64,000 nt of DNA from Sisyra terminalis (Eukaryota; Arthropoda; Insecta; Neuroptera; Sisyridae). This document shows, in pieces, positions 37,011 through 48,988 of this stretch. Position numbers and translations under genes: made by a program. Under the pieces are notes generated by a model. It made no database searches, was not told the origin of the DNA, and saw only the letters and a program-made list of their open reading frames with translations. The stretch is taken from contig OY292279.1 of NCBI GenBank assembly GCA_958496175.1, forward strand, positions 22,134,001 through 22,198,000, read 5' to 3'. Each line of letters begins with the position of its first letter. Within the stretch, counting starts at the first letter, position 1.

Positions 37011-37538
37011 TTTAATTTTGAATTAACTATAATCAAAAGAAAATAATTGTAAAATATTTATTTAATTGAAGATTTGTTTAAAAAACAAAATTACATCATT
37101 TGAATTTTATTCAAAGCATATACTTCTATAATTTTTACCAAATATTAATTTTGTAACGTATTTATATTCATTTACCTACATTAAATCTATTTATTCTGTT
37201 CCAAGAAGTTATTGCGGAGAAAGTTGGCCGACTGGATTCCAACTGATGGATATAGTTTTTAGTAAAACATTTTTAAGTAATATTGCTATATAAGTTGTAT
37301 TATCAATCATGTAGTATTATTATCTGTTTTATCTATTTATCTTTTGTATTAATTTTATAAATTTTAATAGTTATACTACTTATTTGTTTGAATTTTTTAG
37401 TTCTTCTGGTTCTATGAATACGTTTAAAGCACCTCTATAGAAATACCACAAGACGTAAAAAGATAAATAATAATAATAAAAATAATTTTTCCATTATGTT
37501 TTTATCGATTATAATTTCTATTTATCCATCGTACTTAC

Positions 37539-37636
37539 TTTATATACCATTGATAAGGCATGATGAAGTTCTTAGATGATAACCAAAAACCCGATCACCT
37601 CGTTTTCTGTTTGGATCGTTTCTTTTATTTGAAAGT
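37539..37636 (-). CDS. putative exon, possibly alternative or non-coding (98 nt)
   Basis: Minus strand: a long T-run and TTTGTTTCAG acceptor, then 98 nt, then AAA followed by a consensus GTAAGT donor. One frame is open for 30 codons (starting LSNKRNDPNRKRG) and meets TAA two codons before that donor; using the GTATAT donor 9 nt earlier would keep it open. Splicing in frame from the 41.6 kb exon would give an early stop, so it could be a poison exon, a last exon, or part of a different transcript. No family recognised. Confidence 0.25.
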
Positions 37637-37639
37637 CTG

Positions 37640-40030
37640 AAACAAAAAAAAAAAACATTATAAGTAACTTGTCTGTTAGTTATACAGAAGATATTGAATA
37701 AAATAGGGTTTACTAAAAATTAACTTTAATCAAATCAAACAATTTTTTAACATATGGATACATTTTATGTTTTATCGCTGACTACCTCTGCATAATGACC
37801 TCAACTATGATTTATGGAAATTTTTCCCTTGTACAAGTTTTTGCAAGTATGCCCTCTATAGTACCTACAATTGCAGCTATGGGTGATTATCACAACAATC
37901 AGTATCTGGATTTGTAAATTTTAAATAAGTAGCAAAAGCTTTAACCAATATAGTCGCTAAAGCTTTAACTAACTAGTAAAACGGTGGTCTCTGAATTATT
38001 TAAAGCTGAAATATTCAGCGAAAATTCGCAATATTGAATTATTGAAACAAAGAAAATTCTCCAATATTAGTAACCCTTACAATAAGAAATTATAATTTTT
38101 TCGTCCGCAACAAGTTAAGGTATGTCGCTAACTACCTATTAGTTAGGTAGCACACACCAAATGAACCTCCTAAGTAACGTTGATATATTAGAACGATCCT
38201 CCCGTGTACTGGATATACTAAGTCAACTGTTTTTTTGCAAAAAAAAATCTATTATATTTCTAGAATATAATGGTAAAGTATTTTCTTTAAAATTTGAATT
38301 CACTATAAATATACAATCGTTACAAAAATACAGAAGTCGTTATAATTTTTACCGTTGAAGCTTTAAACGCGTTTTCCTCAAAACTGTTTTTCAAACTTCT
38401 CTTCATTTTATCTCAAGAACTGTTTGACCAATTGACTTTCAATTTATGGGATACTTATGGGATAATTATGGGATAATTATGGGATAATTATGGGAATTAT
38501 GGGATAATTTATGAGTATAATTAAATGCATAGAATGAACTAAAATCTTTGAATAATTCCGAAGATTTCTATATTTTTTTATGACAAAAGCATGACAATAA
38601 AAACCGTGAAATTGCAACTTTTCCTTCAGAAATCTACCAAAAATTCATTTTTTTTTTATTTTCATTTGATTCTAGTTTAATACATACTTTTAAGCCTACA
38701 CCTTAAAACATATTATTATTATTTGAGATAAACCAATCAGCTGAAATTGTGGAGACAGTAAGCGTATTTATTTTGGAGATGGTTGTCTTCGGAGCCCTAT
38801 AACTCTCATTTTACAAAAGATTTTCCGCTAAAAATTTATATACATACTCATAAAATAAATATTAACAAATGATAAAAAAATCATAGTTCTATATTTTTAC
38901 TGGTACTCAAAACAAAATTCTTAAAATATGCGTCAAAAATAGACCCTCGTACGGGAGACCTTTATCTTGATTAATCTTAATCTTATTTAAACTTTTATCA
39001 GGATATAAAATTTCGTAAAAAATGTTATATATAAAATTTGAAATCATTAGGCGTTTCTTTTTTATATCCAAAAAAATTCAAAAAGTGGAGTGTCACAAAG
39101 TTTTCATATCAAATGGAACTTTTTATATATTATTAAATTCACACTAGAAATATAAGTTCACAAATAGGCAGTTTATGCATAAATATGCATTGCAGCATAA
39201 TAGAGAATATACTATATAATACGGTAGATTACAGGATTACTGTTTAAGCTACTGAAGCTATTGAGTTTAGGTCCTCCTAAAAAAATATCCGATTGTGTAA
39301 TTGTCATATATACTAAAATATACTGCCATACTGAATTCTTATATTTGTTATGAATAAAAATTATTTTAAAACAATTAAAATCATTTTAGCACTTACATAG
39401 AATATTTGAACGGAACCTGAAAAAACCCCTTATTTCAAATAGCTTGGAAACCTCTCAAGAGTTTATCCATGCCTGGGCATAATGTTCAGTAAAAATGAAA
39501 GTTCCAACTACCAATACGAATCGCAATCGCAGAAATAGTTTGCTCTTGGGTGCTATTTGCAAGTAATATAATACCTATAAGACTACATAAATGGTAAAGT
39601 ATACTTTTTTGAGCAAGCATTATTGATCTTAATTTTTTATGTTTGTTATCATTATTTATAACTTTTACTTTGGTACTATGGATGTTTTTTGGTACTTTTA
39701 CATTCACACTCTATTATTCACAAGTAATTTCCCTCATGCTACTATTTTTAGTATCATCCTGGTTACAATATTGTTATAGTTAGCACATGGAAACAATGAT
39801 ACAAATGTTTTGGTATCTATAGTCTAACATTTGAGTAATTTAATGGACGCTTCGATTCCTCAGCAATGTTTAGACATTAATATCTAGCAGTGCTTCGCAC
39901 TGTACTGGAATTTCAGGAAAATATGTACACTGTAAGTTCATATTATATTTATTATTAAGTTTGATTTTTACAGAAAGTGTAGAAGATTTATATTTGTCTT
40001 TTTCAATGCTTTTATAATTGGTAAGTGTTA
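37640..40030. other. AT-rich spacer containing the minisatellite
   Basis: Apart from the 11-bp repeat at 38445-38514, no gene or repeat family was recognised. Confidence 0.45.
38445..38514 (+). repeat. 11-bp minisatellite (ATGGGATAATT)n
   Basis: About six head-to-tail copies of ATGGGATAATT; the first has ACTT and one lacks four bases. Confidence 0.85.
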
Positions 40031-40040
40031 CCATAGTTTT

Positions 40041-40256
40041 GGCTCAAGTTACTTTTAAGTCGATCAATATCTGGCAACGTTGCGTTTTCTATTTTTTTTT
40101 TTTTTGTTCTATTCGGGATTTTTTGTTAATTCAATTCTAATATAGTATGATTTGATTTTTTGTGGCTAAATTGTTGTTATGGGTTAATTTACTCGGAAAA
40201 CGAAGTAGAAAATGCAAAGTTGGCAGTTTTTGACCAACTTGAAAGAAATTTGAACC
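40041..40256 (+). mobile_element. hAT-type MITE with perfect 8-bp target duplication
   Basis: Starts GGCTCAAGTTAC, ends TTTGAACC, with the internal TGGCAACGTTGC block and its inverse. Flanked on both sides by ATAGTTTT (40033-40040 and 40257-40264), an exact 8-bp duplication. Confidence 0.8.
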
Positions 40257-40390
40257 ATAGTTTTTAGAAAGATTCTATGTGTTAATATTATGCTTTGTAA
40301 TGATTAACACAAATTAATTAGCATTGCCCTGGATCGACTCCAATACTCTACCGTTGCATTTTAAAACTAATCCGTTCCAATTACCCGTTA

Positions 40391-40556
40391 GCCTTCTAGT
40401 AGCAAAGTGGTTAATTAAGGTGACCGCTTCAAAACTGGTACATGTTGGGTTCTAATTTCGTATCGAGCAAATTTTCTATATTTCTTGATTTCTGGATTTT
40501 TATTTACCATAGAGTCCTTAAGGACTTTAATAATTATAAGCCAATGGTAAATAATA
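40391..40556 (+). repeat. tRNA-derived SINE, diverged
   Basis: The head reads CTAGTAGCAAAGTGG (box A damaged) and box B GGGTTCTAATTTC. The body has CGAGCAAATTTTC and AGAGTCCTTAAGGAC. Confidence 0.65.
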
Positions 40557-40559
40557 CGT

Positions 40560-41570
40560 CACACCCTAATTGGGTTATTAGAAAACCATCATAATTCCAT
40601 ATCGCAATAACATTATATTTTTTTTTAGTAAAAAATCAGTTTTGCTTTCCATTTCTATCTGAGAAATTTTATTTAACTGCAAATGACGAAATTATTTTAC
40701 TTTACATTTTCCTACTTGAAATCGTTTAAGTTCAAATTGCTTCGTCATTTCTGTAAGAGCATTTTTGCATTAGTAAATATCTCTGGATTACTATAATGTA
40801 CCAGACTGATAAAATATAAAATTCTATTTTCCATTTTTCTTCTTCGAATTGTTAAAAAAAAACGAACGTCATTTGCAAAAACAAACGAAATCGAGAAAAA
40901 ACGATTTATCATAGAATAAAAGCTTTTTTCTCGGAAAACTATTTCCTTTTGGTTTAGATTTTCGGTGCAAATCTACATTTCTTTATATTCAGAGACAAGC
41001 TTTGGTGTTTCGTCGCCACATACACATAACTATCAGTTTGTCGATCGGAGAAAAGCTGTTCTCTTCAAATTCCTTATCCTTACCGTTTTCCTGTTTCTAT
41101 CCTCCTTTTTATTCGGAGTCTACGATATACATGCAGGAACATTTTATCGCATAGAATGTCGCGGGCAATCTTTTTGTATTATTTGAACGAACCGTAAAGA
41201 TTCGTGTACCATATATACCATGTACTTGAGGAAAGAATATAAGACAGATTGCAGAGGAAAAGAAATTTTTAAAAAGGAAAATATTGTCTCCTTAGAATTT
41301 GAAATGTACCTATTTCACATCACTTTAACAAATAAAACTGAAATATTCTTTTGATATTTTGTTAATTTTTCCCATGAATTATTCACAATTTAATGATTCC
41401 AGTCCGCTCTGGTAAAATTTAAATAAAATATGTTCTTTTCAACATTTATTTGGCACAGGGTAAATCATTTTCTTTATATATATAAGTGACTCGTTCAAAA
41501 CGTTTAAGGCATTGTCCTTTCGCTTTTTTATTTGTATCACGTTTCTTGATTCGAATTTATTGGAAAGATA
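40560..41570. other. spacer with one hydrophobic open frame
   Basis: The frame 40965-41186 (starting at GTG) would encode a 73-residue peptide with one possible membrane segment (KFLILTVFLFLSSFLFGV). It has no ATG and no clear acceptor, so it is not called as a gene. Confidence 0.35.
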
Positions 41571-41576
41571 ATGTAC

Positions 41577-41639
41577 CTGAACTTGGTCTTCCCAGATCAT
41601 CCATATACTTTTTCCCTTATCTCGCGGTGTCCATTCGAG
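41577..41639 (-). CDS. putative internal coding exon (63 nt), gene unknown
   Basis: On the minus strand a pyrimidine-rich acceptor ending TTTTTCAG precedes 63 nt that are open in one frame (beginning LEWTPRDKGK, ending IWEDQVQ) and end CAG before a GTACAT donor. The exon is clearly more GC-rich than its surroundings. It is phase 0 at both ends, so it can join in frame to the exon at 12977-13047. No family recognised. A second reading frame contains a stop. It could also be an exon of a non-coding RNA. Confidence 0.35.
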
Positions 41640-42249
41640 CTGAAAAATAAAATTTACAAAATTGGAATGTAAATGAGAAGAGTTAACGAACCGAATGTTG
41701 AAATATAAATGTATTGTATGGATGATAAATAAAAGGATAAAATAAAAAGAATAAAGAAGAAAAATAATAAAAAGTATCGTAGAAAGAAGTTAGGTGAGTT
41801 TTGTTGGATCGAGTTGGTGAGTTTTTCTATTAACTTTTTAATTGTACAAATTAATGAAAAGTCTGAAAACTTACAAACGTATTCTATAACAATTTAACAA
41901 CAACATAAAATAATTACAATGTAATTGTTGAAGTTTTGTTACTTTTTCCTTGCAAAAACTGTAGCTTTATGTTTCTTTTTGTTTTTATTCCAAAGATATT
42001 TTACTGTAATTTTACAATACTAACTGAAACCATACCAACGCTATCTGGGTATATAGTTTAATGTCGAGAATCATTTTAAACTAAAAAATTTTTATATAAT
42101 ACTTGTCACTTTAATATTTACCACATATTGTTTTTCTCTTGAAATTCCAAAGGAAAAAACTCTTAGTTTAGTTGGAAAAAGTCAAAATTATTTTACTTGT
42201 GGCTGAAGTATTCAAAAAATATATTTTCTTCTTAATCCAACATCATTGC

Positions 42250-42960
42250 CGATGTCTGGCGATTAAATGAATGGCTGTCACGTGGGGAGTTCCAGGTTTC
42301 TCAGAACCTAAAAAAATCTAAAAACTTAAAAAATATCTAGACATATTCAAAGTATGTAGTAAATTTAATTTGGGATCAATGCCAGACCACAAGGGTACCA
42401 AAATCAATAAAGAGGCAGACGTCGTTCTCCGGTAAGAATTCCAAACATTCTTCCCAAGCCTACAGCCTGTACTTGGTGTTACAAGATCGAAAATGAAATA
42501 TACCATCAAAGAATGGATATATAGGAATCACTGCTCAACATTGAAAAATACCACCCGACACGATGGGAAAACTATCGCAAAAACTGACTAGTGAAATTAC
42601 TTGGTTTTACAAAAAAGTAGATTAGAATAGTAACGGGTCTAATAATCGGCCACTATGGAATGAGGAAGCACCCGCATACAATGGGATTACATGAGAATAT
42701 TCCAAAATTCAGATTTAGTTAGGTAGAGGGAGAAACCGCTTCTCACGTTCTATGGAAATACAGCACTCTGAATAAATAGAGACATGAGAAACTAGGAATA
42801 TCAAGCCCTGACAACTAAAATAGTCGAAAAGCACCTAATACGACGAGTGCTGAGGTTCGCCCAGCTGTTTGGTCTTAACTAGATGAAGTAGGACCTCTGG
42901 AAGCACAATAATCCCTGAGGCTGCAGTATTGAGGCTCAAATCAGGAAATTTCTTGCCCTT
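42250..42960 (+). pseudogene. non-LTR retrotransposon RNase H and C-terminal region, decayed
   Basis: MPDHKGTKINKEAD (42379-42420) corresponds to the PGHxGIxGNExAD block of the RNase H domain carried by I/R1/Jockey-like elements. VLGVTRSKMKYTIKEWIYRNH follows (about 42468-42532), then, in another frame, RIVTGLIIGHYGMRKHPHTMG (42625-42687), and ETASHVLWKYSTL (42734 on), the Cys/His-derived region in which expected Cys are lost. There are several stops and frame changes, and no polymerase domain upstream. Confidence 0.7.
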
Positions 42961-43194
42961 GATTAATAAATCCAAGATGAAGGAAAACGATTTCACACCT
43001 GTAGTAATGTAAGAATAAAATGGAACCTGTTTAAAAAGAAGCCATAAATTCTTCTCAGAATCACAAAGCTTGGTAAAAATGAATACTGAGCATTTGACTG
43101 GCCTACCTAATAGCGGATTTATACAGTACCATACGATAATTTAAAAGGTAATAGAAAAGTGTATGAATGTTGTTATGTAATTAGAAAAAAAAAG

Positions 43195-43292
43195 AATTCA
43201 AAAAGAATCCAGCTTTATTCTACTTCCTCGACTATACCAAAAAATTTAACACAGTACAATTTAGACTGTGGGTGCTGATATATTTTATAAGT
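43195..43292 (+). pseudogene. short reverse-transcriptase palm fragment
   Basis: ALFYFLDYTKKFNTVQFRLW (from 43212) matches RT motif A (F-x-D-[FY]-x-KAFDTV) with the catalytic Asp retained. It is an isolated fragment, ended by the hAT-like terminus at 43299. It may or may not belong to the same insertion as the RNase H relic just upstream; motif order argues for a separate insertion. Confidence 0.55.
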
Positions 43293-43298
43293 ATATAT

Positions 43299-43345
43299 CA
43301 GGGGTGGGCAAACGGTCGATCGACAGCAAGTCGACAGTCGATCGC
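43299..43345 (+). mobile_element. hAT terminus, solo
   Basis: CAGGGGTGGGCAAACG is the classic terminus of many animal hAT (Charlie-like) elements, followed by repeated GTCGATCG words. No opposite end was found downstream. Confidence 0.45.
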
Positions 43346-43349
43346 AAGG

Positions 43350-44985
43350 GTTTTAAATAATTTTTATGTAAATTTCAATTATTTTAATCGAAAGTGAGTT
43401 CTAAAAATTTAAGAGACAATGAAACTTGAATTTAAAATTAAACACGCATCTATTCTACAACGAATATTACTGTTTTCCAAATAGCACTTCTTATACTTCC
43501 TTATACTCATTCACTCTGTAAGGGGTTATATGCGTTTCACAGCTTCAAAAGGTAGCTTTTTTATTGTCTTATTAGTTTTTACAACATCTCTAGAATATTG
43601 TCTTAAATAACTACAATAAATTGTATAAACTGTAAAATATAGAAATATTCTGTATAACTTTGTGCGTAGGGCAACCAAAATGACCACTAAATCTAATGAA
43701 TCTCTAATGTTTATTTTGTTTTCATTGTTCACTGCATTGATGTATGAACGCAATGCAACCATTTGTTAACTAAATTATTTATGCAAATGTTTAATGAATA
43801 TTGTCATATTCAAATGTATCTTTAAATTTGGAAAAATAAACTAGATATTTAAAATGAATATTATAGATCAAAGAGATTATCCTAAAGCTATTAAGTTTTT
43901 TATAAGCTAACGAGAAGCATTTGCTTTTGTATATATTATAAAGACTTTACTACTTTCAGAAAAGTTTCAAAGGATTAAATGATTTTGAAAGTACATTTTA
44001 CTATGAATTAAGACCCGATTGTTCGTTTGAATTCCATTGAAAAAAGCATAGTAAATATTTTATTATTTGAACATCAAAAGGAATCAAAGTTTTAGACACC
44101 AAATATATAAGTAATATATTCCAGTTGAAAAAAGAAACAATACACTCAAAAAACAGTATAAAAAAGTGACAAAAAAATCATTGTTATTTAAATTTCAAAA
44201 GATTTTCTATTCTATTCTTTTATACGTAAATATTTGTCTGGTGATGGCAGAGAAAAATGAAAAAAAGTCCGATTTTACCGTATGAATACAAACACTTTAT
44301 TTTTGATTGATTGATTGATCGAAACATAAAAAGAGGCGTTATATTATGTTTCTTGAAAAGTTTCAAAAACCAATACGACCGACACAAAAGGATGAAAATA
44401 ACTTTTCGTAACAAATGGATTTTTTTATGTTTGCTTTTTGATATTTTGATTTATGGAGAATTGTATTATCTTTCCGTTTTGGATATAAATTCGGGTTTTA
44501 CATCTAAATGATTCCCCCGATAGCTATGTCTTAGTAAATAATCAACATTGTCATTTCCATGAACGACCCAGTTGGGGAAAATATCTTCATTTATAAATCA
44601 ATTGTGTAAATGTGAGAATTTATACATCAACAACTTTCAGTTCAAATATTACGGACATTTCTTAGCATTAAGTTATTGTATGTGTATCATTTCTATTTTA
44701 TACCAAAAAGATCCAACACAACATTGTCAAAATGAATTCGCATGATAAACTCATAGAATAGGAGTAAATAATGATAATTTTAAATTCTATCATTCAAAAA
44801 TGATTGAAACAATTCAAAATTTCAGAAAAAAGTCAGAAAAATATTCTAAAATATAAATTTTCTTGCAATATTTAAAAAAAAAATTACTAGGTGAAATTTA
44901 ATTTAACCTTCATACCTTTTGTCTTAATAAAACTTAATATTTTCCTTCCAATTCAATTTTCAGGTTTCAACTATAGTCAATTTTT
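43350..44985. other. AT-rich spacer, no gene recognised
   Basis: Only a (GATT)4 run at about 44303-44318 stands out. Confidence 0.5.
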
Positions 44986-44989
44986 ATTT

Positions 44990-45156
44990 TTAGTCATTAT
45001 TTTTCTTTATTTTATGACTACTAAGGTCCTTAGTGACTCAAGTATTAAAAAAGCTCCGTAATCGAAAAAAAAAACGAAAATTTTCTCCGTACGAGGATTG
45101 ATTCCAACACTCGTCAGTTTTGGAGCGGTGATCTTGACCACTCGGCCACCAGAGGG
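44990..45156 (-). repeat. tRNA-derived SINE, full length
   Basis: Minus strand: CTGGTGGCCGAGTGG head (complement of 45139-45153), body with GAGTCACTAAGGACC, and a T-rich end on the plus strand. Confidence 0.8.
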
Positions 45157-45684
45157 TTTATAGTTTAATCTCTTTTATTGTTCACATCAAATTGAAAATA
45201 TTGCTATTGATAGGCCATAATCTTGTAATGTACTGGGTATATGAAAAATTTATATTTTATATTATGCCTGTAAAATTTTATTTTTCAAAAGATATACATA
45301 GAAGTATGCTTTTCTATTTCAATAATATAAACTCTAACTTAAGGTTTTTGAAATTTTTTAATGGAAATGGGTTCTGTCTTTTGTATTTAATAATTTTCTA
45401 AGTAAAAAAAATTCTGTGCCATCAGAAGTCAGCCAGAAAATAAAAAAAAAGTTCATCTGAATCTACTGATATCCCATTACATTCCTTAAGCCGAGAAAAA
45501 TAACAAAACGCGATATTAAAGTGTAATGTTTCAGTATTTATGTCGATCTTCACAAATCAGGTTGAATTTCCCAGAAAACTTAATTTTTTTCTGCAACAGA
45601 ATAATTGAAGATAAACCCTAAATAAACTTAACTTATTATAGTCATTCGAGAATGCAAAGCAACTTTAACAAAAATATACATTTT

Positions 45685-45981
45685 AAAAGGTAGTCATAGG
45701 AAAATTAGTCAAAAAAAATAAATCGGAAAATTTGAGGAATGCAGTAAGGAATTTTCTTAAAACTTATATTGAATAACGGATGATGATCTTAAACTTATTA
45801 CAAGCTACTCGGTAGTAAAATATATATATATATGTTTTGGTGTATCAGGTTTTTACTACCGAGTAGCTTGTAATAAGATTAAGATCATCATACGTTATTC
45901 AATATAAGTTTTAAGAAAATTCCTTACTGCATTCCTCAAATTTTCCGACTTATTTTTTTTGACTAATTTTCTTATGACTAC

Positions 45982-45986
<5 letters not shown>
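45685..45986. repeat. long near-perfect palindrome, about 136-bp arms
   Basis: The left arm (45685-45820) and right arm (45851-45986) are reverse complements with only a few differences (for example GGATGATGATC against GATCATCATAC). The 30-bp loop is mostly (TA)n and TTTTGGTGTATCAG. Confidence 0.85.
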
Positions 45987-46025
<39 letters not shown>

Positions 46026-46062
46026 ATCATATATATATATATATATATATGATGACAACTGA
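45987..46062. repeat. (TA)n tract with short palindrome
   Basis: About 60 nt of TA dinucleotides, interrupted by TGTCATCA and closed by TGATGACA, linking the two long palindromes. Confidence 0.85.
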
Positions 46063-46144
46063 TGATCAGCTTACAATACCGTGCAATTGATATAAAAAAT
46101 GTAGTGTGAGTTTTGTCCAACATTTTTTTTTATTATTTGGTTTA

Positions 46145-46515
46145 CTTATTTTAACAGTAATTGTTGATTTTTTATTTGACACTGACTCAAAATTTGTTTC
46201 TTTTAATGATTTGGGAGCATAGGCGTTATGTTTTCAAGGTGATAAAGCTTTTTTCATTATTCGCATTTCAGCTTCATTTTTTGTTGGTTCTATTTATTGT
46301 TAAACAGTTTTATATTTTAAATGTTTATAGGCCAAATTTTATGAGCTGGTACCTACTTAGTTCTTGTCTATGTTTTGTTTTAATTATTGTATTCATGCAA
46401 TTGGTGAATCTTGAATGAAACTCCCTGCAATATAATTTAAAATATCTGTTATATATATATATATATGTTTTAATTCTCGAAAAATTAAAAAAGAAAAATA
46501 GAACCAACAAAAAAT

Positions 46516-46592
<77 letters not shown>

Positions 46593-46622
46593 TAAAAAAG
46601 AAAAATAGAACCAACAAAAAAT

Positions 46623-46698
<76 letters not shown>

Positions 46699-47068
46699 AT
46701 TTTTTGTTGGTTCTATTTTTCTTTTTTAATTTTTCGAGAATTAAAACATATATATATATATAACAGATATTTTAAATTATATTGCAGGGAGTTTCATTCA
46801 AGATTCACCAATTGCATGAATACAATAATTAAAACAAAACATAGACAAGAACTAAGTAGGTACCAGCTCATAAAATTTGGCCTATAAACATTTAAAATAT
46901 AAAACTGTTTAACAATAAATAGAACCAACAAAAAATGAAGCTGAAATGCGAATAATGAAAAAAGCTTTATCACCTTGAAAACATAACGCCTATGCTCCCA
47001 AATCATTAAAAGAAACAAATTTTGAGTCAGTGTCAAATAAAAAATCAACAATTACTGTTAAAATAAGT
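46145..47068. repeat. long near-perfect palindrome, about 385-bp arms around (TA)n
   Basis: Arms 46145-46530 and 46683-47068 are reverse complements; translated in either direction they give the same 85-residue hydrophobic frame, which is why mirrored open frames occur. The centre is (TA)n interrupted by a second copy of AAAATAGAACCAACAAAAAA. The 19-mer TTTTTTGTTGGTTCTATTT occurs in both orientations several times. Confidence 0.85.
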
Positions 47069-47226
47069 TTGTTTTATACATATACATTTGTTTTAATCAA
47101 AATCAGGAAAATTCACTCTCTTTTGAGGCTTTTAATAGCTTTTAAGATCTTTGATTTTTATTAACATTTATAAAAATATTATTACCCCCTTTTTATAAAT
47201 TTAATTAAATATTCGATGATTGATGG

Positions 47227-47535
47227 ATCAAGGAAAAAAATGCCAACAGCGACATTGGATTGCGATGTTTTGCTTTATTTTAATAGCTTCTTTAGGCTCT
47301 GTGTCCAACAAAACATTACTTACAATTAATTAAATAAACAAAATAAAATATCAAGAAAAATTCAATTTTTTAGTAACTTCTCCCGACTCTGTATACCACA
47401 ATTCCTATATTTCTTAATATTTTATTCTATTTTATAATTTGTTTGTTGTATACTGAGCCTGAAGAAGTATTTAAAATAAAAAAAAACTTTGCGATCATAC
47501 ATGGCTGTTGGCATTTATATTCCTTGAAACACCAA
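47227..47535. repeat. palindromic repeat with ATGCCAACAGC ends
   Basis: CAAGGAAAAAAATGCCAACAG at the left, reversed at the right (CTGTTGGCATTTATATTCCTTG). The arms carry AGCCTGAAGAAG (47457 on) and its inverse (47299-47313, one change), but the GAAAC part is lost. Confidence 0.6.
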
Positions 47536-48022
47536 TTCTCTAATATTTATTAAAATATACGTCAACATTTATTTTTAAAATTAAAAATCACATTATTCCG
47601 GGATTAGCTTACGCATCTCTAGTAAATACAGAGATGATTGTATAATTGAACTAGTGTAGCTTTAAAGTGTAATTTTAAGTCCATAACAGGAATTGTATAA
47701 ACTTAATTAATGCTTTTTTTTAAACTTCTCAAGACTGTAAGCTTTGTCGTTAAATTATATCATTTTTTTTTATTTTTAGATGATCATTATATTATTGTTT
47801 CATTGTTTTTAAGACCTTGAAGGTATAACCGTTAAAATAACGTTACAATCTTTAAATCTCTTTTCAAACCGTAATCATGGTTACTCCCAATTGGTTGTCA
47901 TGATAATTTACTTTTTATTTACCCTAATAATTTGCCCTACAATTTTCTTAAGAAACTAATACAAAAGTTTAATTCTAACTTTAAAATGTGAACAAAAATT
48001 GGGCTAACAACTCGATAAATCC

Positions 48023-48212
48023 TAGAGCTTCTATTGACCGACCACTAGTTATTGCTGTCCAAAAGTAGCCGTAGCCAAATATAAATTTGTACAGCGACAA
48101 CTAGCGGTCGACTAACAAAAGCTCTTGGACCGCTAGATATGGTACTAAATTACATTTGGCCTAGGTTAATTTTGTACAGCGACAACTCGCGGTCGGCTAA
48201 CAAAAGCTCTGA
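48023..48212. mobile_element. small MITE with a triplicated end
   Basis: AGAGCTTCTATTGACCGACC at the left; the right end reversed is AGAGCTTTTGTTAGCCGACC. A third copy of the right-end sequence, ACAGCGACAACTAGCGGTCG, lies at about 48090-48109, so the right-hand unit occurs twice in tandem. Confidence 0.6.
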
Positions 48213-48988
48213 GATTAATCAAAATATAAGACCAAACTTTTTTATATCAATTGAACTTCGATATAAATCTATCTTCTTTGCTACACCGCTAATAAACGAA
48301 ACTCTGTATCTAAAAATATTGTTAAGATTCCTTATATAAACGTAATCAATGACCAGTAAGTGAACAGCAGTACTAAAGCACTCTACTGTAAGCTTAGATT
48401 TAAAAATGACAACAATTGAATATATTTAAATAAAAAGCACTTAATACAGTCTTTGTTTAAAGAATTTAATTAATTTTTCATTCTATTGAAATTTCCAGAG
48501 TATTTTCAGTATCTTTTAATCATAGGTATTTTTAAACATATAATAACATCAAAATTTAGTCAAAAGAATATATTATATTTACCTTATTACATTTGACGTT
48601 ATGAGAGCTTTAAATATTTTTAAAATTTTGAATTACAAATATAGCTGTATATTGATTTGAAGTTTAAACCAATTAATTGTTTTATCAAAATATTATATTT
48701 AACTGCTCAGTTGTAACTATTATTCTTTTGATCTAAATTTTATCATTACCGCAATAGTACATAAACTAAAAAAAAAGCTCAAAGCATTTTTGATGCTTTT
48801 TTTTAAAATTCACATCTCTATTTTAAATGAAAACTGAATTAATTAAATTTAAATATAAAAATTTAACAAAATATGGGATGACGTAGAAAATTCAAAACAA
48901 ACATTTAAAGGAACAACTACGACCACATTGTTAATATCTAGCAATGAAAATATAATTAAAGCTTTCAACATTGGCCATTAACATAACA

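Noticed and set aside
40965..41186. 73-codon frame with a possible membrane segment
   Set aside because: It starts at GTG with no ATG and no clear splice acceptor; pyrimidine-rich DNA readily gives Leu/Phe-rich frames.
46161..47051. Two identical 85-codon hydrophobic open frames on opposite strands
   Set aside because: They are the same AT-rich palindrome arm read twice; there is no ATG-start gene structure and no family match.
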